Shown here piece after piece: positions 46,490 through 57,118 of a stretch of DNA of 64,000 nt (positions within the stretch are counted from its first letter, which is position 1; every line of letters begins with the position of its first letter). A model generated the notes under the pieces. That model saw only the letters and a list, made by a program, of their open reading frames with translations. It did not search any database and was not told the origin of the DNA. This DNA is from Erodium maritimum. Its lineage: Eukaryota > Streptophyta > Magnoliopsida > Geraniales > Geraniaceae. The position numbers were made by a program, and so were the translations under genes. The stretch covers positions 56,180,803 through 56,244,802 of the forward strand of contig OY997588.1 of assembly GCA_963921825.1 (NCBI GenBank), given 5' to 3'.

Positions 46490-48400
46490 GTTGGTGGAGA
46501 TTTCAGCAAATCTTTAGTACAAATCAAGGCTTGTACAATCTCCATAGCCAAGGAACTATTGAAATCATGGAGTATCCTACTCCATCACTAAAACCACATT
46601 CACTTGAAACTGTTGTGATTGGAATGGCTAGAACATATCTAGTCATTCTTGATCAAATGGGGTATCTGTTGGCATTCGCTGCCCACCAAGACAAGACTTG
46701 GAAAGCAGTCGAATCCTCTACTTCTGGCTCTAAGAGGTATTTCTCAGATTTTGGTGCTATCTCTATCGAGGTTTTCAACCTCTTATATGCCTCAAATCTT
46801 TGGTGTTTGGTATATTTATCAGTAACAACATCTGTCGGTGTGGCAGATTGCATTACCGACTAACCAGATTGATCGTTTTCCTTGTTGTACTGAAAAAACA
46901 GTGACTCCAAAGATTGTTGCACTAAGGGGATGAGTATGTTGGAGTTTTCAGTTACATACATGTTCTCAATAAGATAGTTCACATAAGCAAGTTTCTTTCG
47001 GGGATCATAAGTGGGTGAAATGAATGTAAATAAATTTAACATACCCAAATTCCCAAGATACTTGTGAAATTTGACACTCATCTTGGCAACCATGTTTCGC
47101 ATATCAATGTTCTCATGTTTCAAACCCTCATAAATGTATGTATGAATATCAGATATTTCATCTAATATCAAATTTGATGTAGCATAACTTGAACCTGACA
47201 TTCTCACTGTTATCTCATAAAAGTGCTATGGGAAAGACATCACATAATTGCATTCAACCCAATCCCTCTCACTTAGTCTACCCAGTTGGGTATTATCCTT
47301 GCAAACCTTGTTATCCATCTCAAAATTCAAGGTAGGGTGTAATTGACAATAGATATCAAAGGCTTTTTGTAACCTTCATGCTGAATTTAGCATCATATAC
47401 ATCGCATTCCACCCGATTGGGACATCTAAGGACAAAAACCTCGTTGTCCTATAACCAGCTTGCCCAACAACTAACTTGAGCCTAGAAAGTCTCATGGGTG
47501 ACAACTTGATGAACATAACATCGAATCTAATTCTCTCCGCATATTTCCCAATCAAACTAGTCTCATCATTCATTACCAGGTTCAGGATGTGACTAACACA
47601 ACACATATTCATAAATGTTCCGTCTAACACTGAGTTACATAAAAACATATGTTGTGAACTCAAATGTCTTATGGCACCATCTTTGGCATTAACACTGTCA
47701 TCAATAACAGTCATGGTCCCATTAATTCAAACAAAACTCAATGCTCTTCCTATGTCTTCCCCTTTGAGGGAAGAAATTGGGAAGAAATTAATGATCTTCT
47801 TATGTGGGACCCAATTATCATCCATAAAGTGAGCTGTGAGACACGTGTAGTTCATTTGTTGGACACTTGTGCAAGTGTCTGTGGAAAAGGAGATTCTAGG
47901 GAAGACTTCCTGAAAAACTCATGTAGTTTGAGTTTTTTAGTCTCATACAAGTGACAAATATCCCTCCGGATAGTGTATCTAGAGGGAACCACAAACATAT
48001 GACATACAACTTTCATCAAGTCCCTAAAGCCCTTGTGCTCTACAAAGTTAAAAGGGAAGTTCATCAACAAGGATCATCCTCAAAACTGCATTTCGACCAA
48101 CTTGTTGATTGAAATGCCAACTTATAAGTTGGCCATCGCTACCCAATTCTATAGCCTGGAATTCTACAATCAGTTGGGTTGGGTCAAGTGTCCTATGGTG
48201 TTTAGGACGAATCTTATAATGACCTACCAATGTACTAGTCCCACACCTATTCGAATTGTATTTGTATTGTTTACCACAATGCATACATTTAGCAAACTTC
48301 TGATCATCCAAAACAATAATATCAAAATTTTCCCATGCAATAGAACTATGATGAGGTAGTTTAGAACCCTTGTTGCATCCTGCCCACCAGCCGAACTAAC
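46490..48400 (-). pseudogene. hAT transposase pseudogene
   Basis: The transposase would cut and paste the element. On the reverse strand: a BED zinc finger (KCMHCGKQYKY ... GHYKIRPKH) at 48290-48200; the N-terminal hAT region DELPFNFVEHKGFRDLMKVV near 48070; core text NWVPHKKIINFFPISSLKGE near 47790; CVSHILNLVMNDE near 47590 (the usual C.AH.LNL motif with Ser for Ala); VPIGWNAMYMMLNSA near 47390; then 47207-46860. The C-terminal dimerisation region has EKYLLEPEVEDSTAFQVLSW and WAANANRYPI, then after a stop AIPITTVSSECGFSDG. Multiple stops and frameshifts; introns may explain some. The order of domains is that of plant Ac/Tam3-related hAT proteins. Confidence 0.85.
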
Positions 48401-48959
48401 TACACCAGCCGCACTAACTCCATTAACATCCACATAAGCAGTATCAAATACTACTAGACACTATCAAACCCTATCAAAAATAAGGTTCATATATTAGAAA
48501 TCTGTTCATGAATTCAGTTCATCAAAACAGTTCAAAAACACAGTTGATAACCTAGATACCTTTATTTCAGTTGAAAAGTTCACAACACATGTTCATGGGC
48601 TCATCTAAAAAGAAGTTCATGTGTTCATCTCATTATTTAAAAAAATTGTTAATTTCATTTTAAAGTTCATAACAATTCTAAAAATAATTATTCAATTCAT
48701 TCAATCTACAACTAACATTTTATTTTATGTTCATGTTCATGTGATCAGTTAACCCTATAGCTAACAATCTAACACACAAAAGGTTTTGGATCATTGACCC
48801 TAGCATGAAAAACTATGGACATTTTCAACTAACTCTAACGATTTATAACAGTTCATAAACACTCTTAACATTTCCAAATCAAACTAGATTCAACACAACC
48901 ATTTCAGCTGATTTTAAAAACTAAACTAATATGCAAAACTAAGCATTTACATTTTTTTA

Positions 48960-50138
48960 GGGAAAATGACACATAACCCTGGCTAACTATTATCGTTTTT
49001 CACATCACCCCCTAACTATTTTTTGTGACATTTAACTCCTATAACTTCATTTTTTTTTTCACTTTAGTCTAACGGTGTTAAATTTTGGATGGAAACAACC
49101 ATGTGCAAAGCACATGATGTTTTATTTTTATTAAATAACATAACTACCCTTTCATATATACTAACTTAACCTAATTAAACTCAAACATTTATCTCTCCCA
49201 CTCTTCTTCTTTCTCCTTTCCTCTCAGCCGCACAAAGCTTCTAACTCCAAACTTTCACCTCCGATTATCTCCTCTACTCTTCTCTCATCTCAAACACTTC
49301 TTCTTGCTCTCACCTTTCTTCTCTCTCGCCAGGAAGTTGAAATCAAAATCAAACCCATTGACCCAACCAAACCCATTCGATTTTGTGAGTCTCTATTTCT
49401 GAAATTGGGGGGAAAAAATTCAAAACGGGTATGGGGTTTGATGGTGGTCGGATCTGGGGTGAACGAGTTTGTTCAATTGCACTTGATGGTGGTCGGATCT
49501 ATGGAGAACGGGTCATTATTTTTTTTGTTTAGTTTCAACTAATCAGGAATTAACAATAAAATAAAATGAAATATGGGAGATTAGAGAAGAGAATTAACAA
49601 AAATAGGATTAAGGAAAATAATGAATAGAAGTAGTAAATATTTAAACAGTAATGAAAATAAAGGAAAAGAATAAAAACACATTAATGAAAATAAAAATTA
49701 GTAAAGAAAAACCATTTTTAATATGAAAGTAATAATATTTAATTCAAAATAAAAAAAAATATCAATATTAAAAAAAAAATTAACAAAATAAAGGAAAAGA
49801 ATGAAAAAGTATTAAAGAATTTAAAAAAAATAAAAAAATAATGGAAATAGAAAACTAATATTTTTATGGTAAATTTTAAAATTTTGAGATTTAGAGAAGG
49901 GTATTATTGACATTTCAAGTTTGTAGGACATAATGGTAAGGTTTTGAAAATTTGATGGTCAATGAGGTGTATTTTAGACATTTGACTTTCATTGGATGGA
50001 AAGTTAACATCGTTGGACTAAAGTGAAAAAAAAATGAAGTTAGATGAGTTAAATGTCACAATAAATAGTGTAGGGGGGGGGGGGGGGGGTTGATGTGAAA
50101 AACAGTGATGGTTAGCAAGGGTTATGTGTCATTTTCCC
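48960..50138. mobile_element. Non-autonomous MULE nested in the hAT element (1,179 bp)
   Basis: Long inverted ends of over 100 bp begin GGGAAAATGACACATAACCC on both sides. The 9 bp duplication is attttttta (48951-48959) and tttatttta (50139-50147), seven of nine matching, in AT-rich context. Inner left sequence has the hairpin CATGTGC-AAA-GCACATG (49100-49116) and a CT-rich leader-like stretch (49195-49330). The rest is A-rich with no coding capacity. A 17 G run lies at 50073-50089. Confidence 0.78.
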
Positions 50139-50935
50139 TTTATTTTATCTAAACCCTAAACTATTAAGCTAAGATCATTAACCATAGCATGCAAAACTAC
50201 TAAGCTACCTTCCCTTTGTCCTTATACATCTCTTCCACCCAGTGTCCCGAGCTTGATGGAGATCTGAAACTTGATGCTCCAAATTTGGTTGTAGTTATGG
50301 AGTTCTCATACCTCATCTCCTCTCTCTCTTTAAGCTACCACGATTCAGGACTCAACAACGGAAACCTCGTCGCATTAAATGCAGAGGATGTGATAATCGG
50401 AACGACTTTGACAAAAAGTAACAAAAAAACATAGGGAAGGAAGCTTTGAGGACAAAGGACGGTGAGACTTGATAGGAGAGAGCTGGAGGTGATTGACGGT
50501 GTACGATGGTGGCAGAGAGACACAGAGAAGATAGAGAGGGACAAGGTTTCGACTGAGAAAGAAATGAGGCCAAACCCTAAACAAATCAAAGGTTAAGAGG
50601 AAATCAAAGACTGAGAGAGAAGACCTAAAATCGACAGTATATATCGCCCGAGCTAGACATGAGGTTAGGTTGCATTAAAAAATATTGGGCCTATTAGTTA
50701 TGGGCTTCCACATCTAGACCGGGCCTTAAGAAAGCCCAGTCTACTCCGATCGGTTTTCTAAATCGTCGGTCCAGTCTTTCCAGAACCGGTCTCCGGCCTC
50801 AACACATCCGATTCGGCAGTATTCTCGCCGGAAAATCATCGGGAACCTCCGGTTTCGATCTCTCTGGTCCAATATGTGGTCGGGTACGGTCGGATTCCGA
50901 CGGTCCAATGTTTTATGCCCACCCCTAGACTTGTT

Positions 50936-51475
50936 GATGATCGTCTTGCTAATGGTTGTTGGAATATGTCGGAGATTTAGTGTATAATTTTATAGGGGAT
51001 TTTTTTAAAAAAAACAATAATTAATAAAAAAGTAATATTTCAAACAATCCGCCAACAATTTTTTTTTTTCAAATTTGGTTGACACATGTCAATTGTTGAT
51101 TGGGCGAATTGGGGGAGACCGGCGTGGGTAGACAATGACCGACGTACAATAATGACTGAGATCGACTTCCCAATCGAGTTCATGCCAGAAGAAGCTAAAG
51201 AAGGAGACCGATAGAGAATAATTCACTTAAGAGAAGAAGAAAGGTGAAAACATTACACCTGAAAATAGTCCTGCATAAAAGTATGGTATAATCTTAAGCC
51301 ATACAATAGAAAGGTTGTACAATTGGAGAACTATTTACATTACAAACTTGACAGGACATGATGGTTTAATCCTACATCTGCATATTTATTGGAAATGGAA
51401 ATAATGTCTCATGCAGGTATGTGGCAGCTCGCTGGGAGACTAGCCTACCTGGTCAGTCGCGTAAATATATTTGGT
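50936..51475. other. Intergenic region and 3' UTR of the calmodulin-like gene
   Basis: 50936-51240 holds no recognised gene. The stretch just below 51475 is the 3' UTR of the reverse-strand CML gene. No canonical AATAAA was seen there, so the polyadenylation site cannot be placed. Confidence 0.5.
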
Positions 51476-52769
51476 TTAAACGTTTTCATCGTCGTCGTCA
51501 TTTTCATCGATTCCAACCCATCGGGTGAATGCAAAAAGATATTCCTTGAAGTTCACCATTCCATTTTTATCCCAGTCCATCTCCTCTGCACCAATTACAC
51601 AACACTGCACAGTAAGTTTCTTCTCCCATTGAAGAAAACACTGAAGAACAGAAATAAGGACTCACCGAATCTTCTCATGGCTATTTTCCCAGAGGATCGT
51701 TCACCTGTTGTAGTTTCGTTTATGGCTTGCACCATCTCGCTCTTGCTCACATAACCGTCCTTGTTCTTGTCTAAGAATACAAAAGCATCGACCAATATCT
51801 CGAATGTCACCTCCAAATTTGGCATCCCCATTCGTGCTATCTACCATTGTCATGGAACACAACAAACCCCAAAACACATAACATTGAATTTTTTTTTATC
51901 AAAAAGCTCGTCAAGAATATACACAGAAACTCACCATATGATCCATTAAATTCTGAAGTGCACTTGTGCATTCTCATTAAAGTAATATACACTAGTCTCA
52001 GGTAAATAAAAAGCATGAAAACAAAGGATGTAGAGAACTCCAAAGAAACTTGGCAACAAATTTGAATGATATGACCTATATTCAAGTGCTTAGTTTAGTG
52101 ATAGGACTCTAGAGATAACAACATGGCAATGCAAAAATGCAAATGAAGTCATGGAAAATTAATGTATCTGTATGCTTAGTATTCTATCTACCAAATATAC
52201 CAAAAGTCAATGTCGGGCAAATAGAGAAATAGTATATTCGTTTGGATACAGAACTTGTCGTACTCGGATCCTTCTTGAGAAGATAGACAAGGCAAAGTAG
52301 TACAATGAACTCGTTGAAGTTCATCCCCATATCCTTGTTGATATCACATGCGTCAAACAGATCATTGATTTCCTCCTCCGTGAATGAAATTTCAAGATTA
52401 TGGAAACAGCCTTTAAGCTCTTCATGATCTATGACTCCATTATTGTCCTTGTCTGCACAATAAAAAAGGTTCTCATTTAGAATAAGATATTTGAACATAG
52501 ACCTGAAATTATAACACAGTAAGTGCTTGTAGAAACAAACAGCTAAGGTCTGGATGCAGAAAATACGTACCATACTTTTCAAAAATAGTTTTGCACTTTC
52601 TAAAATTTTCATCAATTTTGGGAAATTTCAAGATAATGCTGTTGAAAGACTTCATGGAACTTCCTATAGATGCCCTCCGCTGCATTGCTTCCAGCACCTT
52701 GGCCTCGAGTTTTGTAACGGGTAGATCTATCGCTTCAGGTGACTCAGGTTTTGCCACTATAGCTCCCAT
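51476..52769 (-). CDS. Calmodulin-like EF-hand calcium sensor, CML21/CML22-like
   Basis: Predicted coding exons on the reverse strand: 52769-52571, 52452-52250, 51840-51666 and 51585-51476, all with GT-AG introns (donors TATG|GTACGT, TTCT|GTATCC, TTCG|GTGAGT). Together they give 228 aa with the frame kept throughout. Four EF-hand loops are visible: DKDNNGVIDHEE (67-78), DINKDMGMNFNE (103-114, Met at the usual Gly-6), DKNKDGYVSKSE (158-169) and DWDKNGMVNFKE (196-207). The tail is acidic (DENDDDDENV). The N-terminus (MGAIVAKPES) has a Gly-2 that might be myristoylated, though residue 6 is Ala. As far as I recall, the domain order and text are those of Arabidopsis CML21/CML22, calcium sensors of unclear target. 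No frame-breaking change was seen, so it is probably functional. Confidence 0.9.
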
Positions 52770-52797
52770 TGTTAGTTTGGGGAGCAGGAAATAAGCT

Positions 52798-53847
52798 GCA
52801 ATTTATGTCCCTGCCAAATAAACCGAACATGCTACTATTATGATACATCAGTTGGTGCAGTCTATACTCGAATTAGTTAAAACTAAAAGTGGATTTTGAA
52901 AGTAGTGGACATAGATCTCCCATAGCCTTTTAAGGTAAAGGGACAACCCTAGGTAGTCTCGTGGTATATGAACTATGGTCAATTCTTATGTCATAACCCT
53001 AGCCGAACTTGTTTCTTACATCATAACGATCAACTATCGAAAACTATTACAAGCTATCAAAATCTGCGACATCACTTCAGCATCATATAGTTAGCTACAC
53101 AATCAGATGATTCATCAAACAATTACATACTCATAATACATAGATTTCAAACCGGTAATGATCATATATGCAAACCTCACCGAGGAACCTTTTACACAGA
53201 GTAGCTTCATTAATATGGTACTCAATAACTAGTTAACTTCACCATACATCTCGAGTTTTTTTTTTTACATTATCCCATTCCATCTACAACTTTGATTCAC
53301 AAGGTCATTACTTATTAAAAACACAAATCAAAGCTACCTATTGATCAGATATAAGACCATAAAACACAGCATATGCTTTTAGTAGCATAAAAGGCAGTCT
53401 GGTCCTACAATTCTAGGGTTCAGGGAAACTGGAAAGTCATGTAAGTGTTACGTCTATCACCTCACCTATGCTTTGTAGAGTACTCGCTTCCATGAATCAA
53501 ACCAATAACATCTAACTCACAATGGGGCATGTGGGTTTAAACTGTTTTCTTACCTATGTAGAGAATTAGTATCTCCATGAAATCTACCTTTTGATATAAA
53601 AGCACCCAAATGGAATATAGATAGTCCTAAATCCAATAGCAGGCTCCTACATTCCTTTGTGATTCACCCATAGGCACTTACAAAAGTAACCGTGGACAAA
53701 AAGGTTCTATGATTTTCCCCTTCATTTTCTAGGCATCCAAACAGGAGACCAGATGGCTGTCCAGCAAAACTTAGCAGCAACAGCAACAATTCCATTCATA
53801 CCCAACAAACTAATCATTGAATACAATAAAGCACAAGAAACTATTAC
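52798..53847 (-). other. Intron in the 5' leader of the CML gene
   Basis: On the reverse strand a good donor AAGTCAG|GTAATAG (53848/53847) and an acceptor AAATTGCAG|CTTATTTCC (52798/52797) bound about 1.05 kb with no coding features. The acceptor lies 28 bases before the ATG. Long first introns in the leader are common in plant genes and can raise expression; here that is inferred. Confidence 0.65.
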
Positions 53848-54170
53848 CTGACTTAATAGGGGAAGCTGCTGAGTTGTAATTGAAACAGAAGCACCCACCA
53901 CCAGAACCACAAAACCCAGAACACCCAAATGGATTTCTATACCCAAATCAGAAATCAATCCAGATAACCAAAACACATAACAGGAACAGCTAACAAAGAA
54001 GAAAAGAGGATGATTTTAATGGAGGTGCAGTTTTGAAAAGAAAATTGGGGAAAGGCGGAAGGTGGATGAGAAATGGGGAAGAGAGGGCACTGACTAAAAT
54101 TAAGATGGTTTCAGCAAGAATCGTGGTGAACCCACCACGTACTGTCGAGTGCCAATGGATTTGGTCGCTC
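53848..54170 (-). promoter_or_regulatory. 5' UTR exon and promoter-proximal region of the CML gene
   Basis: The non-coding first exon ends at 53848. Its upstream limit is not determined; CT-rich reverse-strand sequence at 53990-54120 looks like a leader. A TATA-like TTTTATATG on the reverse strand near 54266-54274 is a candidate core promoter. Confidence 0.4.
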
Positions 54171-54420
54171 TTCACCTTCTTGTGTAATCATTACGCTGAC
54201 CAATCCACGTTGACTTTTCACAAACTCATAGATAGAAATGAACAACACAGAAATACAAATGGGAACATATAAAATGCATAATAACGTGAGGGGGAGAGAG
54301 ATTTCTTAAAAAAAATATCTTATTCCCCATATGAATGAGAACAAATTAATGCTTGATAATGTGACATTGAGAGAGGTTTCTTAAAAAAAATATCTCCTTT
54401 CCATAGGAAAGAAATTTTTA

Positions 54421-56076
54421 GGTTAAATTTCACCTCAATACCCTAACTATCGTTTTATTTCACCTCAATACCCTAACTATTTTTCGTGGCACCTCAATAC
54501 CCTAGAATGACATTTTCCGTCACTTTAGTACCCGTCGTCAACTTTCTATCCATTTTGGATGGAAAATGGTCATGTGCTTCGCACATGACCTTGTCTTTTT
54601 TTTAAAATACCCAAATTACCCTTAGGTACTTCAAACCCTATTTTCTTAACTTTTAACTTTTAAAACCCAAATTCATTTGTTCACTTTTTTTAAAAAAATA
54701 CCCTAATTCATTTCCTCTTAGCTGAACTCCTCATTTCTTCTCTCAGCCAAACTCCACCTGCTTCACCTGCTCGTGCTCTCGCGGTGGCGACGTGGGTGTC
54801 GAAGAATCCGGCGAGGGTGAGGAACCAGATATATTCGGAGGCGAGGGCGAGGAACCGGCGGCGGCGACGAGGTCGTCTTCTTCTCCAGATCTGGACGGCG
54901 TCGAGTAGACCAGATCTGGTCGGAAGCGAGGGCGAGGAACCGGCAGCGGCGACGGCGAGGTCGTCTTCTCCAGATCTGGTCGGAGGCGAGGGCGAGGAAC
55001 CGGCAGCGGCGACGGCGAGGTCGTCTTCTTCTCCAGATCTGGACGGCGTCGAGTAGACCAGATCTGGTGCAAGCTCGCCTCTACCGTCGCGAATCGTCGC
55101 CGTACAAGCTCGCCTCTACTGTCGCGAATCGCCGCCGTACCAGTCCGACCCCGCCACACCAGATCGTGAAGGTTTAGTCGAAGCTGAGCAACTTTTTTTT
55201 TAGGTTTAGTATGTAGATGTGTTTTTTTTTCAATTCTGTTCATCTTCTCATTTTTATTACTGGTTTGATTCAAATTTGTATTTAAAGTCCTGGGTCTGAG
55301 AATTTGGTAAAATCATGTGGGTTGCACAGTATTGGATGATTTGCATTAATATGTTCCTGTTCATTTTCATTTCTGGGTTAACATATTTTGGGTACTGGAA
55401 GATTTCTGATTCATTTTGATTCCTGGGTTCTTAAAAAGACAGGGTATTAATTTGAAAAACCCAATTCATCTATCATCTAATGTGTAGCTACTAATATATT
55501 TTGAAGAAGATGGACTGATATGGATGGGGAAGAACATGGTGTGATGATGGATGGGAAAGAATATGGGTTTTCAACAATGAAATATGATTTTCAAAATAAA
55601 AACAGTTTTTCAAAAAATAAAATTTGAATAAAATAAAATAAAATTAAATACAAAACAGATTTTTAATAATTTAAACTGATTTTTAATAATTAAAACTGAT
55701 TTTTTAATAATTTAAAACTGAATTTTAAAATAAAACTGAATTTTTAATATAAAAAAAAACTGATTTTTTGAAATAAAAATTTAATATTTTTAAAGAAATT
55801 CTAATTTTTATAAAATAAAAAATATTTTTTATAAAAGAAATAAATAAATAAAAAATAAAAAAATTTGAAAACCTATGGCATATTTTGAAAATTTGACTGT
55901 TAGTGAGGGGTATTTTGGACTTTTCAAGCATTTTCCATCCAAAATGGATGGAAAGTTGATGGCGGGTACTAAAGTGACGGAAAATGTCATTCTAGGGTAT
56001 TGAGGTGCCACGAAAAATAGTTAGGGTATTGAGGTGAAATAAAACGATAGTTAGGGTATTGAGGTGGAATTTGCCC
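54421..56076. mobile_element. Non-autonomous MULE with GC-rich insert (1,656 bp)
   Basis: About 150 bp inverted ends are nearly identical (left GGTTAAATTTCACCTCAATA; right, reversed, GGGCAAATTCCACCTCAATA), each with internal 'cacctcaataccctaactat' repeats. The 9 bp duplication is aaattttta (54412-54420) and aaactttta (56077-56085), one mismatch, typical for Mutator-like elements. A hairpin GTCATGTGC-TTC-GCACATGAC (54569-54589) lies at the inner edge of the left end. A GC-rich segment at 54780-55180 is unlike the AT-rich rest and may be captured host sequence. Confidence 0.85.
54780..55180. repeat. GC-rich tandem-duplicated insert in MULE
   Basis: Units containing 'ggcgagggcgaggaaccggc' and 'gtcgtcttctccagatctgg' repeat three to four times. 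A reverse-strand frame of 176 codons crosses it (PSPLPVPRPRLRPDLE repeats), but the composition is low-complexity and no family is recognised. It could be part of a captured gene (Pack-MULE). Confidence 0.5.
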
Positions 56077-56219
56077 AAACTTTTATTTAGATAAAATAAA
56101 AACTAAATTGGGTTGTACTCATTGCACGATAAGTAAAAAAAATAATGATAAAAGGGTGAGACTTAATTCTTGATTTATAGGTGTCAGACGTTAATTTTAT
56201 AATTAGATATCCAATTAAT

Positions 56220-56947
56220 TCAAAAACCATCTATGGGTGGATAGTCTCCACATGAATGACTACTCAGCTGTAGTGTGTACCAATCATTACCTGTCTCCAT
56301 CTGAAAATGTCTGTGACGAATGATCTGGACCGTTTGAGGGGATAACGAGCATCTAGGGAGAGCATCAAATAATGAGGGAAAGGGGCGGTCGGACTTGCAC
56401 CGGCGTTGGCACATGAAGTTTCTTGGAGCGCACGAGAAACTCTTCCTGATTAGGCATGAAATCTTGTGTTGCACTAGCTTCACTTGGTCCTGTGGCCTCC
56501 GGGATTCGAGGCGATGGTACCAAGAAGTGGCACGCGTGCTTCCAACGTCGTGGACGTGTTGGTGTGGTGGACAGAAGATCTTGGGTAGTGATCATGATTC
56601 TTCGACCCATCGGGGAGGGGAACTATAATTTGGTCGTTCGAGGAAGTTGCCGGGAGGCCCTCATCATTCATTCACTGTCATGAGCAGCAAGTATCAGTGG
56701 GGGTGGCCTACATCGGTCGTTCCCTAGTTTCAAATTAGGAGAGAGATATATATCTGATCCCGTGTCGTCCTACTGGTGAGATCAGTTTGGTGGGCGCCTT
56801 GGAGGGGCATCCTCGGTCGTCGTGGCGGTTGACCGTATATTTTGGCCAAGCCGATCTCCTCAACAATGGAGCTATCGTCGTCAGGCCAAGAGACATGAGT
56901 GATGCTCCGGTGCTTTCACCCTTTTGAAATGAGTAGGCCAGACCATG
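56220..56947 (-). pseudogene. LINE ORF1-like flank of copia D, left part
   Basis: This decayed sequence on the left of copia D would continue the reverse-strand ORF1-like sequence at 61937-62370 once copia D is ignored. Visible frames such as SEASATQDFMPNQEEFLVRS and KLHVPTPVQVRPPLSLII are proline- and serine-rich, with stops throughout. No DUF4283 motif was found, so the link rests on position and composition. Confidence 0.3.
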
Positions 56948-57094
56948 TGATAGAGTTTAACCGATGAGTTTATTCTCATTCCAACTCAAGTATAAGTAAT
57001 CAGATACAGATAAGGTAAGTGTTTGAAAACCTATACAATATCTATCTACAGGGTTTGAATTGTTTCAAACTCTTGATATATACTATCTCTAACA
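56948..57094 (-). repeat. 3' LTR of copia D (147 bp)
   Basis: Reverse strand TGTTAGAGATAG to AACTCTATCA. It contains an AATAAA at 56969-56974 (reverse strand), a likely polyadenylation signal of the element. Confidence 0.93.
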
Positions 57095-57110
57095 CGCCCC
57101 TGCAGTCTGA
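57095..57110 (-). other. Polypurine tract of copia D
   Basis: The reverse strand reads GACTGCAGGGGCG directly before the LTR start TGTTAG. Confidence 0.8.
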
Positions 57111-57118
57111 GCGGGAGG

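Larger units (their letters stand above)
45659..50927 (-). mobile_element. hAT DNA transposon (5,269 bp), decayed, with nested MULE
   Basis: The terminal inverted repeats are TAGGGGTGGGTAT at the left and TAGGGGTGGGCAT (reverse) at the right. The flanking 8 bp duplication is gtcttgtt (45651-45658) and gacttgtt (50928-50935), one mismatch. Both the TAGGGGTGGG-type end and the 8 bp duplication are characteristic of hAT elements. Subterminal sequence is rich in 'ggtcgg' and 'ccgacc' motifs. A reverse-strand transposase pseudogene occupies 46490-48400, and a MULE is inserted at 48960-50138 in its 5' part. Confidence 0.9.

Noticed and set aside
54743-55273. 176-codon frame as a host gene
   Set aside because: Low-complexity, repeat-derived and inside a MULE; no recognisable domain.
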